Source: a virus. From it: a stretch of DNA of 33,395 nt. The notes beneath the pieces were generated by a model that saw only the letters and a program-made list of their open reading frames with translations, was not told the origin of the DNA and ran no database searches. The number at the start of each line of letters is the position of its first letter. The stretch's first letter is position 1. A program made the translations under genes and the position numbers. Shown piece after piece: positions 1 through 10,500 of this stretch. The stretch is from IMG/VR virus record IMGVR_UViG_3300021378_000089, positions 1 to 33,395 of that record; one strand, 5' to 3'.

Positions 1-3000
1 TCAATGTTGCAACACCAGTTGACTGTTCAACACTAAACAATCCACCAACTCTAAAGTTACCATCTTGGTCAGTAGCAGTGTAGAACACTCTACCACCGTT
101 ACGTTCTCTAGTTTCTTGAGCTTGTATTGGATCTTGTGTTGGAAGTCCTGGATAATTGGTTTCAGTAAAGTTACCTGTACCAATATCTAGGAAGTCATGT
201 CCTGTTAAACGTACCTGCGAGTACTTAATTCTAGTTGTTACACTAGTACCATGTGCAGGAACATTAATAATTTTCATATTCGGTGATACTTGTAAGAAAC
301 ATGTATAAGCACCTGGGTTTGTACCTAGTTGTGTTATAATGTTAACAAGTTTAAACGTGTCATTTGGTAAATGTCCAAACACAACATTTGATCCTGTTAC
401 CGGAATATTTGTAAGTTGTCTAACAGCAATGAACGAACCACTTTGGAAGAAGTCTGCATGACCATCACCACCTGTTAAGTCAGCGGAAGCTGAAACATAT
501 CCAGTTCCTCTGCTAAGGAATGTTGGGTTTGCTAACACACCGTTACCAATTCTAACTAAAAACGGTACTGCGTAAATTTCACTTGGGTCAGTAATAGTTA
601 GTGTTGGAACACTATCATATCCTGCACCTGGTTCAATAATTCTAATCGAAAAGATCTTGTTCTGTGCAACAAACGTTCTAGCTTTTGCTGTAACACCCAG
701 TCTTGATCTTGAAGCAATTGCTCCTGATACAACTGGAATTGTTACCCAATAACCTTTTTTACCTGATACACCATGTCCACATGCCATGTAACCTTCACCT
801 ACTTGGTCTCCAGTTACACCTTCTAGTGATTTCCATGTCCAGTTAAATCCGTCTTGCGATGTAGCAACATCATTAAAGCCGTCTAATCCGTCTAAGTATG
901 CTGTAGCAACAAACTGTCCTTGTCCGTATTCAACTTTTTGCAATCCTGAAACTGCTGTTGAGTCCGGAGCACCCATTGGCATCGCTACCCATGTTGCGCC
1001 ATCTAATGACATAGCACCAGTGTTGTTATCACTTGCTACTGCAACAAAGTGTCCATTACCCCATGCAACATCTGTCCATGCTCTTGAAGCCGGAAGTGCC
1101 GCTGCTGTCCAAGTTATTGCATCTGTTGAGTATTCAACAACTGTTGAGCTTGGTTTAATTGCAACAAACAATCCTTTACCGTATTCAATTCTTGTATGTC
1201 CAGTGTTGTTAAGTGTTCCTGTAAGATCCCAAACAACTCCATCTAGTGAAATAGCAACTGTAGCTGATCCTGCTTGTACTGCAACAAACTTGCCTTCACC
1301 GTATGTAACATCAGTCCATGTTCCGCTTGATGGCATAGTAGAAGTTACCCATGTAACACCGTCATCGGAGTATGCTGCTGTTGCACTACCTGTTGCTACT
1401 GCAACGTATCTACTTTGTAATGCTACAGTTGATCCATCGTCGATCAATCCGTGTGCTATAGATGTCCAGTTAGCATTTGGCATAACGTTTGCTGTCCAAG
1501 TTTTACCATCGGTACTGTAAGCACCTGCTGCTGCACTTGATTTAACAGCTACCCATGCACCTTCTTGTGCTGAACCTTCTGTTTCAATTTCTAAAATTAC
1601 ACCGTTAGTGTCTACTGATACAACTGTTACTGTAATATCATGTGTAGTTGCTGCGCCTCCAACATTATTACCAGCAATAGTAAATGTATTGTAACGTGTA
1701 TATCCTGTTCCGCCACTTACGATTGTTGTAATGTATTTTCCACCGTTTTTAATAACTTGGAAACTAGCACCTGAACCGCCACTGTTATTGTATGTTGAGC
1801 TTGGTAGGTAAACTCCTGTTCTTGCACCCCATAATACATCTTGCCATGCACCACTTGTAGGAAGTGTTACACCTTCTGAACTATCAGTTGGAGCACTAAA
1901 TACCGCTCTTGGTTCAACTGTATATGTTGATGAAGCATCTGGTGCAACAATTGTTGTACCTGCCACAATGTGATCAAATCCTGATGCACCTGTTGACTCT
2001 TTAGTAACTGCTGCAATTTTAGTACCACTGTTATATGATGAAATAATACCATATTGTCCAACTCCAGCACCGCCTGTAACGTTAACTCTCATACCAACGT
2101 ATGCTGAGCTAATCTCTGCGTCTGTTGCAGCAAGTGTAATACTTGTTGATGTACCTGCCTGACAAGTGTTTGAGTTAGTAATGTAACCAAATCCACCAAA
2201 GTTACCGTCTGCTTCTGGAGCATTAGTACTATCGTCTACATTATCTTGTAGGAATACTTCGTGTACACCACCGTCTCTATACTCATCTGTCTCTGCTGTT
2301 GCGCCTGTACCAGCACCTGAAATCAACCAAGTTGCGTTAGTATATTCGTTACCAGCATTAGTAAATTCAAATGCGTAAACTTGTTGTGCATTATCAGTTT
2401 GTACACTACCAACTGTAGCTTCAAACTGGAATTTGTTATCAACAATAGCAGTGTTTGGAGTTTCAGTTGAATCAAATCCTTCTGCTACTGAACCAAAGTC
2501 ACCATATGAGTTGTTACCGTTTGTACCTCTAATTCTACCACCGTTTTCTGACAAGTAACCTACGTGTGAGTAATATGAGAACACTGATACAAGCTCTGCT
2601 CTACCATTGTTTGTTACCCAAGCACCGATACCGTCGGATATAACCTGTGTAAAGTCGTTACTAACAATCGAATCGTTACCACCATTGTGTAGTGCGCCAT
2701 CAATCTTTTGACCAATTGCACCAGTACCAAGTGTTGTTACGTTTTGTACGTATGGTGAACGTTCAATAATCCATGTTGAGAAATCATCTGGACCATATCC
2801 TGGATCAAGTGATACATAAGCACCACCCGAAACTCTTGAAGTTCCTAATGCATTTGGAGCAAGTAAGTCACCTGCCATGTTTGCAAGAGTTTGGTTTCTA
2901 ACACCAGTAGCGTTTCTTACATAATAGAAGTCTTCGCCATCTCTTGTACCATGTACTGCGTTACCGTAGTATCTTGCAGCCTGTAATGATTTGTAGTTAC

Positions 3001-6000
3001 CATGGTATTGGAAGTCATACTTGAGTGCGTCAAGTATTCTATTCATATCTCTTTCACATTTTGCACTGTTGTAGTCAAGCATAACAGTCATTGAGCCAGA
3101 CGCATCATCTATTGACATCGCAGTAGAAGTGTTTCTAGTTTTTGCAACTGTAAACTTAGTACCTGAAATAATTTTGTTTACGTAGTAAGTTGTTCCTACT
3201 TCAAAACCATTTCCGCCAGCAACTGCTGGAGCACTTAATATTGTTCCGCTAACTTTAATTGCTGTACCAATTCTTAACCAACTAGTATCGCTAATTGTTA
3301 AAGAATCATCTGATGCTGCTGTTGCTGTACAAGTATCTTTATATGTGTCTTGTACCCATGCTGTAGATTCAGCAACAATAAAGTTTCTATTTCTTTCAAT
3401 TTGTAAAATAGCATAGTGTGCATTTCTTACTTCAGTAACACAAGGTGATCCTTCGTTTGAACCACTGTACACAACATCGTCTAAGTCTTTCATTAATGTA
3501 TTAATACGTGCAATCGCTGTAGCGTCTCCGCCAACATTTGCAATTGCTTGTGTTCTTACATATTCAAAAGCACTTCTTGTAGTTGCTTTTTGATCTAAGT
3601 CGTAAACATCTTTTGCTGTTGCTCTCAAGTATGAAAGTGCAGCTCTCATTGTTTGTTCGTTACTGTTTGTAGCAAGGTCAAACATAACTGCTTCCATGAT
3701 CAATCTTGTATCACGTAAACATTTAGTTTGGTTGTATAATACTTTTGCTGTAGTGCCATCTGTTTTAGTAGCACTTGGATATACAACATCTGCTCCGCTT
3801 GGAGAGTTACAACTAAACACAATATTTGCTAGTGTGTAAGTATCTTCAATTGCTAAACCGTGTGCTGCGTCTACAGTAATATCCATTACACCTGTGCTGT
3901 TATTATATGTAACTGCTGTAATGTTTAATACAGTTCCGTTAGCTTTAGTAACAATACCACCACTTACATATGTGTGTGCATATACACTTGTTCCAACATA
4001 AGTTTCAATTCTAGTTGTGCTAGGAACATCCTGTACTCTAAAATCAGTGTGATAATTAGTTGGATTTAAGTGATTGATAACTCCCGTTACAACGGTCTCT
4101 TGCGCTGCATCTAAGGTCTCTACAGCGGTGATCAATGCTGAAGTACTAGTTACACTGTTCGTTAACTCTGGATAGTTAAATGCGTTTGCTACAACAGTTA
4201 AACTTGAACCGTCAGTAACTGTTTGTGTACTACCGCCAAATGTTGCAGACAATGTAAATGTGTTTGCATCTGGTGCAGTTTTAATCCAATATCTTCTAGT
4301 TTTGTATAATGCACCACTACCTGTACCATATGTAGTTCTCATCACAATTGCATCACCAGCTTGTAATCCGTGGTTAGCAGATGTAAGTGTGTTACTTGAT
4401 GCTGCTGTAATTGTAATGTTTGGTTGATCGTTAATATCTGCAATTACTGCTGTAATAATATCAATTGATGTACCAATAAATGTTGAAGCTGCTGCACTAC
4501 CTGCTGTACCTCTTGTTTGTGGTACAACACTTTGTAATGCTGTAACAGTAGTGTTAGTTGCAACATCTTGCATTATTGCTTTTAATTTATTGTATGCCGC
4601 AATAGTTGCTGCTGTTTCTGTGCTGTCAATTTGAGAAATAGTACCTTCCCAGTATGCCATAGCAGCAATTCTTGATTGGCTCTTACCACCATATGTTAAG
4701 TCGTAACAAATAGAGTCAACAATGTAACCTACATCTTGACGACATTTCATTTTACTGTATTTTACAGTAGGATAGTTAGCAGCGATAAATGCAATTAATT
4801 CTTCTTTAAAGAATTGTTTGTTTTCTCTAATTCTAGCTCTTGCATCTCCGTAACCATTTAAAAATGCAGCGTTGTATCCTGTAGGATCAGCACTGTTTCT
4901 TAATTCAAATTCACCAACTCTAAAGTCGATGTTTTTTTGCATTGTTCTAATTAAACGTTCAACATGTGTTTCTTCTACTGTGTCAGCAAAAGGAACAGCA
5001 ATGTCTTGTGCAAAAGCGTTAGTTGAAGTCTTAGTTACACTTGCACCTTTAATAATATCACCAACAACACCTTCTAAACGTCCTAACGCAGCAATTGTAT
5101 ATTTTGCATCAGTCATATTTGTAATTGGTCCTGCAGGTCCAACGTTTGTGGATCTAACTTCTTCACCAAGCACAACAGTATTTTCTGGAACAATGATTGG
5201 TCCAATTTCTCTATACTGTCCTGTTTTAATTTTAATTGTGTTCTGTGGAGAATATCTTGCAGGAATATTAGTTGCATTGCCAGCAGCAATTGCATCTGTA
5301 ATAATTTTTAAACCTGCTGCAAGTACAGTACCTGAAGTTGGTTCTGCAATCAATGTTGAAGATTTAAATTGTGAAACAACAGCAGTTGAATTATCACCGT
5401 TTGTAGTTTGGTAATTAGTTGTTGGATCAGTTTGTGCTAATACATTGTTAACTAGTGTTAGCATATATGCATATGCTGCTGCTGAGTTTGCTGCTTCTGT
5501 TGTTAAGTTTGAGTATGGACCTGTATTGTAAGGTGCTTCGTATAAAGCTCCAACAAATGCATTTGCAGCACCTCTTGATCTCTTGTTACCACCATGACAC
5601 ATGTCATAGACCATAGCGTCTAATACTAGTCCCATATCTCTGTGACAGTCATCATCCGCATAATCAAAGTTTTCCCAAATGCTACCACTTGCAGCATTTG
5701 CAATTTGATATGTAATCCATTCTGTAACTTCACGTTGAATAAACGCTTTGTTCATTTCAATTAAGTGTCTTGCTTCTGGATGTCTTGGACCGTTTAATAC
5801 TGCTTCACAAGCATATCTAACTGATGCAAATGGTTTATCTAATGTTGCACCATGCACTGGATATGGATTATCTTGTCCATGTGGAGCAACGTAGTAAACG
5901 TAATCGTTTGCACCCATTGAACGCCATTCTGGATAGTTTGCTCCAGCTTGTAAAACTTGTCCTTCTACACCAATTGGAAGTCTAGCAACACCAGCACCGC

Positions 6001-7477
6001 CGTAGTAAACCAAATCACCTTTTGTTGTTAGTAGTGAAGTTTCACTACCTGTAATCATTTGGTTCCAGTAAGTACCTGTTGTGTCTTGGTCTGGACGACT
6101 GTTGTCTGCACCACCACCAGCTGCACCAATTGTTGATCCGTCATCGCCTTCTGATCTGTGTTTTAAAATACACACATATGCGTTATCACCAAACTTGACA
6201 CAGTCACCTGCTTCATATTCGTAATCGTCAGCCCATGTGCCTGCCCAGTAAAAACCACTTGATAGTTTGCTCCAGTAATTAGGTTCAATTGGATGAGCTG
6301 CAACTCTTGCAGTCATTGATCCTGTACCTAGAGTTGGTGTAAATACTGTTCCGCCATGTGCGATTGAAATTGTAAATGTTGTTGCATCATCAACTGTCTT
6401 AATGTAGTATGTTGCACCTTCGTTAACGTTACCATAAACAGCACCGCTAAAGTATACTGACATACCAACAGCCATTCCTGTTGTGGATGTTGTTGTAAAT
6501 TTGTTTGTTGAGTTACTTGATGCTGATATCGTAAAGTCGTTACTTAGCGAATCAACTGTAGCAACATATGAGTTACCGTTAACTGCTACAACTTGTCCAA
6601 TTTTATAATCTGTTGCGTTGCTCCAGTTATTCTGAAAGTCAAAACCTTTACCAAACAATGCAAAGTTTGTAGTATCAGTTGAAGGATTAGTTGAAGCTGA
6701 ATGATATGCTTTTGCTACGTATTGGTTACCACCGTATGATACAACATCACCTGGTTGGTATACTGTTGAATTGCTCCAAACGTTTTCATACTCAAAGCCT
6801 TCAATAAACTGTGTCCAGTTTGATGCGTCGGTTGCAAAGTTTGATGCATTTGAAGTATGCTGTGTAGTACAAATGTATGTACCTGCACCTTGCTTAACAA
6901 TATCATTATATTTGTATCTTGTATTTCCTGTCCAAGCAGCTTTATATTCTAGTCCTTGGTTAAAGATATCCCATTTAGATTGATCATTTTCTAAACCACT
7001 AGAGGCAGTACTAGCAGAAGTATGACCTGTGTTTGCAACATAAGTTGTTCCACCATATCTAACTAAATCGTTAATTTTATATCTTGTAGAAACGGCCCAA
7101 TCACTCTTCCAGTCAAAGCCTTCAGCGTAAGCAGTCCATTTAGCAATATCAGTTTCAAGACCTAATGAAGCAGTAGCGGCAGATGTATGCGGAGTAGAAC
7201 AAATATAAATCTGTCCACCGTACTTAACTAAGTCGTTTGTTTTGTAATAAGTTGATGTAGCCCAATCGCCCTTCCAGTCCTGACCGTCTGTCATCTGGTT
7301 CCATCTTGAAGGACTTACGCTCAAATCTGTATAAAAATCTGCGTCACTTGTATGTCCTGTAGTACAGATAAACGTTTTACCGCCATATCTTACTACATCG
7401 TCTTTGTAGTAGACTGTAGGAGTGGCCCAATCGCCTTTCCATACAAATCTAATTCTACCTAATTTAAACTCTGCCAT
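1..7477 (-). CDS. Giant tail-fibre/adhesin-like protein, 3' end cut by window edge
   Basis: The frame opens at ATG 7477 (GGAG 9 nt upstream) and stays open to the left edge, giving 2492 visible residues with no stop. It is a larger paralogue of the next gene upstream. Residues about 10-390 hold seven repeats of the form W..(W/Y)...T.Y...D.V.YGG..Y....HTS, which resemble chitin-binding/CBM5_12 modules. From about residue 440 a beta-helix-like section follows (YVYYVAPHGQDN..., then TIKIKTGQYREIGPI). It is interrupted by four related segments of the form C.RD...I.DA..YD...GG near residues 610, 910, 1250 and 1475. Residues about 1970-2215 are BNR/propeller-like repeats (W..VAYG.G.FVAV...). The last visible stretch matches the paralogue's HDFLDIGTGNF and GNFRVG.LF.VEQSTG region, so roughly 150 residues are probably missing. 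Host-receptor binding is inferred from architecture. Confidence 0.85.
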   Translation of the reverse strand, partial: MAEFKLGRIRFVWKGDWATPTVYYKDDVVRYGGKTFICTTGHTSDADFYTDLSVSPSRWNQMTDGQDWKGDWATSTYYKTNDLVKYGGQIYICSTPHTSAATASLGLETDIAKWTAYAEGFDWKSDWAVSTRYKINDLVRYGGTTYVANTGHTSASTASSGLENDQSKWDIFNQGLEYKAAWTGNTRYKYNDIVKQGAGTYICTTQHTSNASNFATDASNWTQFIEGFEYENVWSNSTVYQPGDVVSYGGNQYVAKAYHSASTNPSTDTTNFALFGKGFDFQNNWSNATDYKIGQVVAVNGNSYVATVDSLSNDFTISASSNSTNKFTTTSTTGMAVGMSVYFSGAVYGNVNEGATYYIKTVDDATTFTISIAHGGTVFTPTLGTGSMTARVAAHPIEPNYWSKLSSGFYWAGTWADDYEYEAGDCVKFGDNAYVCILKHRSEGDDGSTIGAAGGGADNSRPDQDTTGTYWNQMITGSETSLLTTKGDLVYYGGAGVARLPIGVEGQVLQAGANYPEWRSMGANDYVYYVAPHGQDNPYPVHGATLDKPFASVRYACEAVLNGPRHPEARHLIEMNKAFIQREVTEWITYQIANAASGSIWENFDYADDDCHRDMGLVLDAMVYDMCHGGNKRSRGAANAFVGALYEAPYNTGPYSNLTTEAANSAAAYAYMLTLVNNVLAQTDPTTNYQTTNGDNSTAVVSQFKSSTLIAEPTSGTVLAAGLKIITDAIAAGNATNIPARYSPQNTIKIKTGQYREIGPIIVPENTVVLGEEVRSTNVGPAGPITNMTDAKYTIAALGRLEGVVGDIIKGASVTKTSTNAFAQDIAVPFADTVEETHVERLIRTMQKNIDFRVGEFELRNSADPTGYNAAFLNGYGDARARIRENKQFFKEELIAFIAANYPTVKYSKMKCRQDVGYIVDSICYDLTYGGKSQSRIAAMAYWEGTISQIDSTETAATIAAYNKLKAIMQDVATNTTVTALQSVVPQTRGTAGSAAASTFIGTSIDIITAVIADINDQPNITITAASSNTLTSANHGLQAGDAIVMRTTYGTGSGALYKTRRYWIKTAPDANTFTLSATFGGSTQTVTDGSSLTVVANAFNYPELTNSVTSTSALITAVETLDAAQETVVTGVINHLNPTNYHTDFRVQDVPSTTRIETYVGTSVYAHTYVSGGIVTKANGTVLNITAVTYNNSTGVMDITVDAAHGLAIEDTYTLANIVFSCNSPSGADVVYPSATKTDGTTAKVLYNQTKCLRDTRLIMEAVMFDLATNSNEQTMRAALSYLRATAKDVYDLDQKATTRSAFEYVRTQAIANVGGDATAIARINTLMKDLDDVVYSGSNEGSPCVTEVRNAHYAILQIERNRNFIVAESTAWVQDTYKDTCTATAASDDSLTISDTSWLRIGTAIKVSGTILSAPAVAGGNGFEVGTTYYVNKIISGTKFTVAKTRNTSTAMSIDDASGSMTVMLDYNSAKCERDMNRILDALKYDFQYHGNYKSLQAARYYGNAVHGTRDGEDFYYVRNATGVRNQTLANMAGDLLAPNALGTSRVSGGAYVSLDPGYGPDDFSTWIIERSPYVQNVTTLGTGAIGQKIDGALHNGGNDSIVSNDFTQVISDGIGAWVTNNGRAELVSVFSYYSHVGYLSENGGRIRGTNGNNSYGDFGSVAEGFDSTETPNTAIVDNKFQFEATVGSVQTDNAQQVYAFEFTNAGNEYTNATWLISGAGTGATAETDEYRDGGVHEVFLQDNVDDSTNAPEADGNFGGFGYITNSNTCQAGTSTSITLAATDAEISSAYVGMRVNVTGGAGVGQYGIISSYNSGTKIAAVTKESTGASGFDHIVAGTTIVAPDASSTYTVEPRAVFSAPTDSSEGVTLPTSGAWQDVLWGARTGVYLPSSTYNNSGGSGASFQVIKNGGKYITTIVSGGTGYTRYNTFTIAGNNVGGAATTHDITVTVVSVDTNGVILEIETEGSAQEGAWVAVKSSAAAGAYSTDGKTWTANVMPNANWTSIAHGLIDDGSTVALQSRYVAVATGSATAAYSDDGVTWVTSTMPSSGTWTDVTYGEGKFVAVQAGSATVAISLDGVVWDLTGTLNNTGHTRIEYGKGLFVAIKPSSTVVEYSTDAITWTAAALPASRAWTDVAWGNGHFVAVASDNNTGAMSLDGATWVAMPMGAPDSTAVSGLQKVEYGQGQFVATAYLDGLDGFNDVATSQDGFNWTWKSLEGVTGDQVGEGYMACGHGVSGKKGYWVTIPVVSGAIASRSRLGVTAKARTFVAQNKIFSIRIIEPGAGYDSVPTLTITDPSEIYAVPFLVRIGNGVLANPTFLSRGTGYVSASADLTGGDGHADFFQSGSFIAVRQLTNIPVTGSNVVFGHLPNDTFKLVNIITQLGTNPGAYTCFLQVSPNMKIINVPAHGTSVTTRIKYSQVRLTGHDFLDIGTGNFTETNYPGLPTQDPIQAQETRERNGGRVFYTATDQDGNFRVGGLFSVEQSTGVATL

Positions 7478-7504
7478 GTTTATCTACTCCATAGTGTTCC
7501 ATTG

Positions 7505-7512
7505 TATTTACC
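7505..7512 (-). promoter_or_regulatory. Candidate T4-type late promoter (GGTAAATA)
   Basis: On the minus strand this octamer keeps the TAAATA core of the T4 late box TATAAATA. It lies in the 68-bp gap before the giant gene that starts at 7477, leaving a leader of about 20 nt that contains GGAG. The same octamer occurs upstream of the tape-measure-like gene. A short AT-rich motif can occur by chance. Confidence 0.4.
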
Positions 7513-7545
7513 ATTAATTTGTTATCTTCTAATATAAGTATCATG

Positions 7546-10500
7546 TTAATCAGTCCTAATACCCTTATGCTCAAAGCTTCGATAAAATAATGCCTGAGCT
7601 AGATAACTTCCCCCAATGCCCGCTTTCGGACCTTGTAAATCAAACATCACTGGGATGTTAACTGCTTGTCCTGCTGTATTACCAATCTCATCAGGACCTA
7701 CCTTAACTGTACCTGCGATAAAGCTCGCTGTTAACAAGTCTGCTCCACCAACGTTAAGTCTATTTGTTAAGTACGCTTTAATTGCTCTCTGTGTAGGAAT
7801 AATGTTGTTTGAATCTGCAATAAACAACGGATCTGTTGAGAACTCTCTAATAACTGTACCAGTACCACCAACTCTAATTCCACCTAGTGCAAGTTCTGTA
7901 AGACCTGCTAAGTCAAAGAAGTCAGCACTAATAGTAACAATACCTGTAGACTGTTCAACAGCAAACAATTCACCAACCCTAAAGTTACCTGATTGGTCTG
8001 TACTTGAGTAGAATACTCTACCACCATTTATTTCTTGTACCTCATTTTCTGGATAAGAAATATAATTTTGTGTATACAATCCTGGATAGTTAGTCTGTGT
8101 AAAGTTACCTGTACCAATATCTAGGAAGTCGTGGTTTGAAATTCTACATTGTGAATATCTAGTGTTAATTGTTACGCTATTACCATGATTTGTTGTTGGA
8201 TCGTCCTCAATTTTAAGTTCAGGACTTACTCTAAATCTTAGAGTAAAGGTTCCACCAGTATCAACACTTTCTTGCTCAATAACAACAACAGTGTAAAGTT
8301 CTGGGTTACCAGTAAGTCTTAACTGCGCACCTGGGCCAATAACAACTGGCATTCCAGAAACTGTAATAAACTTACCTACAGGAGTAATATCTGCAAAACC
8401 ATCACCTGTTACAGTAACAGTAGTTGTACTTGTTTTATATGCAGTACCTCTGTTAGTCCAACTTGGTTGTGCTAATACACCGTCTGCAAATCTTGTCATA
8501 TCAAGTTCAAGTTCACCTGTGTTGTTAGGATCAATAACTGTGTACCCAACTGGAGTATTAACAATATCATAACCTGAACCTGGATCCCAAAGTTTTACAA
8601 CTCCGATCGATCCAGCAGTTACATCTGCTCTACCTTTAATTGTAGCACCTGTGTAAACAACTTTGTGAGTAAATTTAACATCACGGTCTAATACTACCCA
8701 TCTACCTTTTCTATTATCTAAACCATCTGTAGCATCTGCATCTGGATTACCAAATACACATCTGTTCCAGTTTCCAATTTGTCCAATGTCTCTCTCGGTC
8801 CAATGTATTCCGTCTGGTGATGTGTAAATGTATTGTACCGGTCCTGTTGTTGCATCTCCTGAAATAGTTCTACCTGCTGTATCGTAAAGTGCCATAAACA
8901 CACCTTGACCATATTTTAGATCGTTCCATTGTAATATTGTTGAACCATCTATTAATGGCATAGTTGCCGGATACCAAGTTTCTCCATCGAATGAATAACC
9001 AATATCGCCAGTGTCTGACATAGCAACAAATCTATTATTACCAAATGCAACACGGTTCCAATCTTTTTGCGTACTGTCTGCAACAACGTCCATGATATAA
9101 GTTGCCCAAGTAATAGTTGTACCGTTCCATGTTCCTATTGCTGCTAAGTTATTACTATTTGCAATTGCAACAAATTTTCCTGCACCATAAGTTACACTCA
9201 CCCATTCGTTAATAGTTGAGTCGCCTGCTGCTGGAAAGTTAGCTGCTGACCAAGTTGCGCCGCCGTTGGTTGATATCGCTGCATTGTTTCCTGCACTTGA
9301 AACTGCAACAAATACGTTTGCTTCTACTTCATCATATATTGGATTACCGTATGCAACATCTGTCCAATTAGTATTTGCTGGTAAACTAAATGCAGTCCAT
9401 ACGCTACCATTTGAACTATATGCACCTACTGCTGCAGAATCTTTAATTGCAACAAACTTTCCGTTACCTGCTGCAACTGATTTCCATACACCTGCGGATG
9501 GTAAGTTTGCCGTTGCCCATGTTGTTCCGTTAAGAGAGTAGTTAACAGTTGTACCTGTGTTTGCAACTGCTACAAATCTACCACTTTCTGCAAATCCTGT
9601 ATATTCAAATGTAACAATGCTGTTTGTACTATCGTCAGTTACACTATGTACTGAGATTGTAATATTGTTATCACTGCCTGCACCTAAGCTACTACCTAAA
9701 ATTACAAGACTGTCGCCTATTGCGTATCCAGCACCACCTTGTCTTAATGTAACTGTGTAGTCTTTGCCAAGTTTTACAATATCAAATGTTGGGTTAGAAG
9801 CCGGTACTCCGATTGTTGATCCTGTTCCTGTACCTGTTGCACTAACAGATGTATATACAGCTGATGTTTCACCGTAAGCTACATCACCCCATGTTGTACC
9901 AGAATCAAGTGTTGATACTGCATGTGAAAAAGGAGGTGCATCAAACACAACTCTTGGTTCGAACCTATAAGATGTACCTGTTAATAATTGTTCTAAAATT
10001 GGTTTACCTGGAACTACATGATCCCAACCTGGTGTAGCAGTAGACTCCTTGTAAACTGTTACAACTTTTGAAGTACTGTTATAAGCATGTACATAACCAT
10101 ACTGTCCTGTACCAGGTCCTGATGTTAAAATAATTCTTAAACCTAACAAGTTTGCTTCTTCATTTTCATCGTTAGTAGCAATAGTAATAGTAGTTGTATC
10201 ACCAGTTTGAGCGTTGTTACCAATAAGTGTAAATCCGCCTCCACCTGCTGCTGCTGACGCTTGACCTGTAACAATCCTTGCTTCAAACATAGCATCATCT
10301 CTAGTTTCTTCTTGAAGTACTGCTGCGTTTGCACCTGAACCAACAAATGTATAATCTGCTGATGTATAATTTTGTCCACAGTTTTTAAATTCTAATGCAA
10401 GAATCTCATCATTTACTTCTCCAGCAAATGCTGACACAACCTGTGCTTCTTCTTGTCTGTTATTAATTGTAGCAGTAATTGGTGTTTCAGTTGGGTCTGT

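Noticed and set aside
4872-5414. Plus-strand ORF of 180 codons inside the giant fibre region
   Set aside because: The minus-strand frame is continuous and homologous to the paralogue. The plus frame has no independent support.
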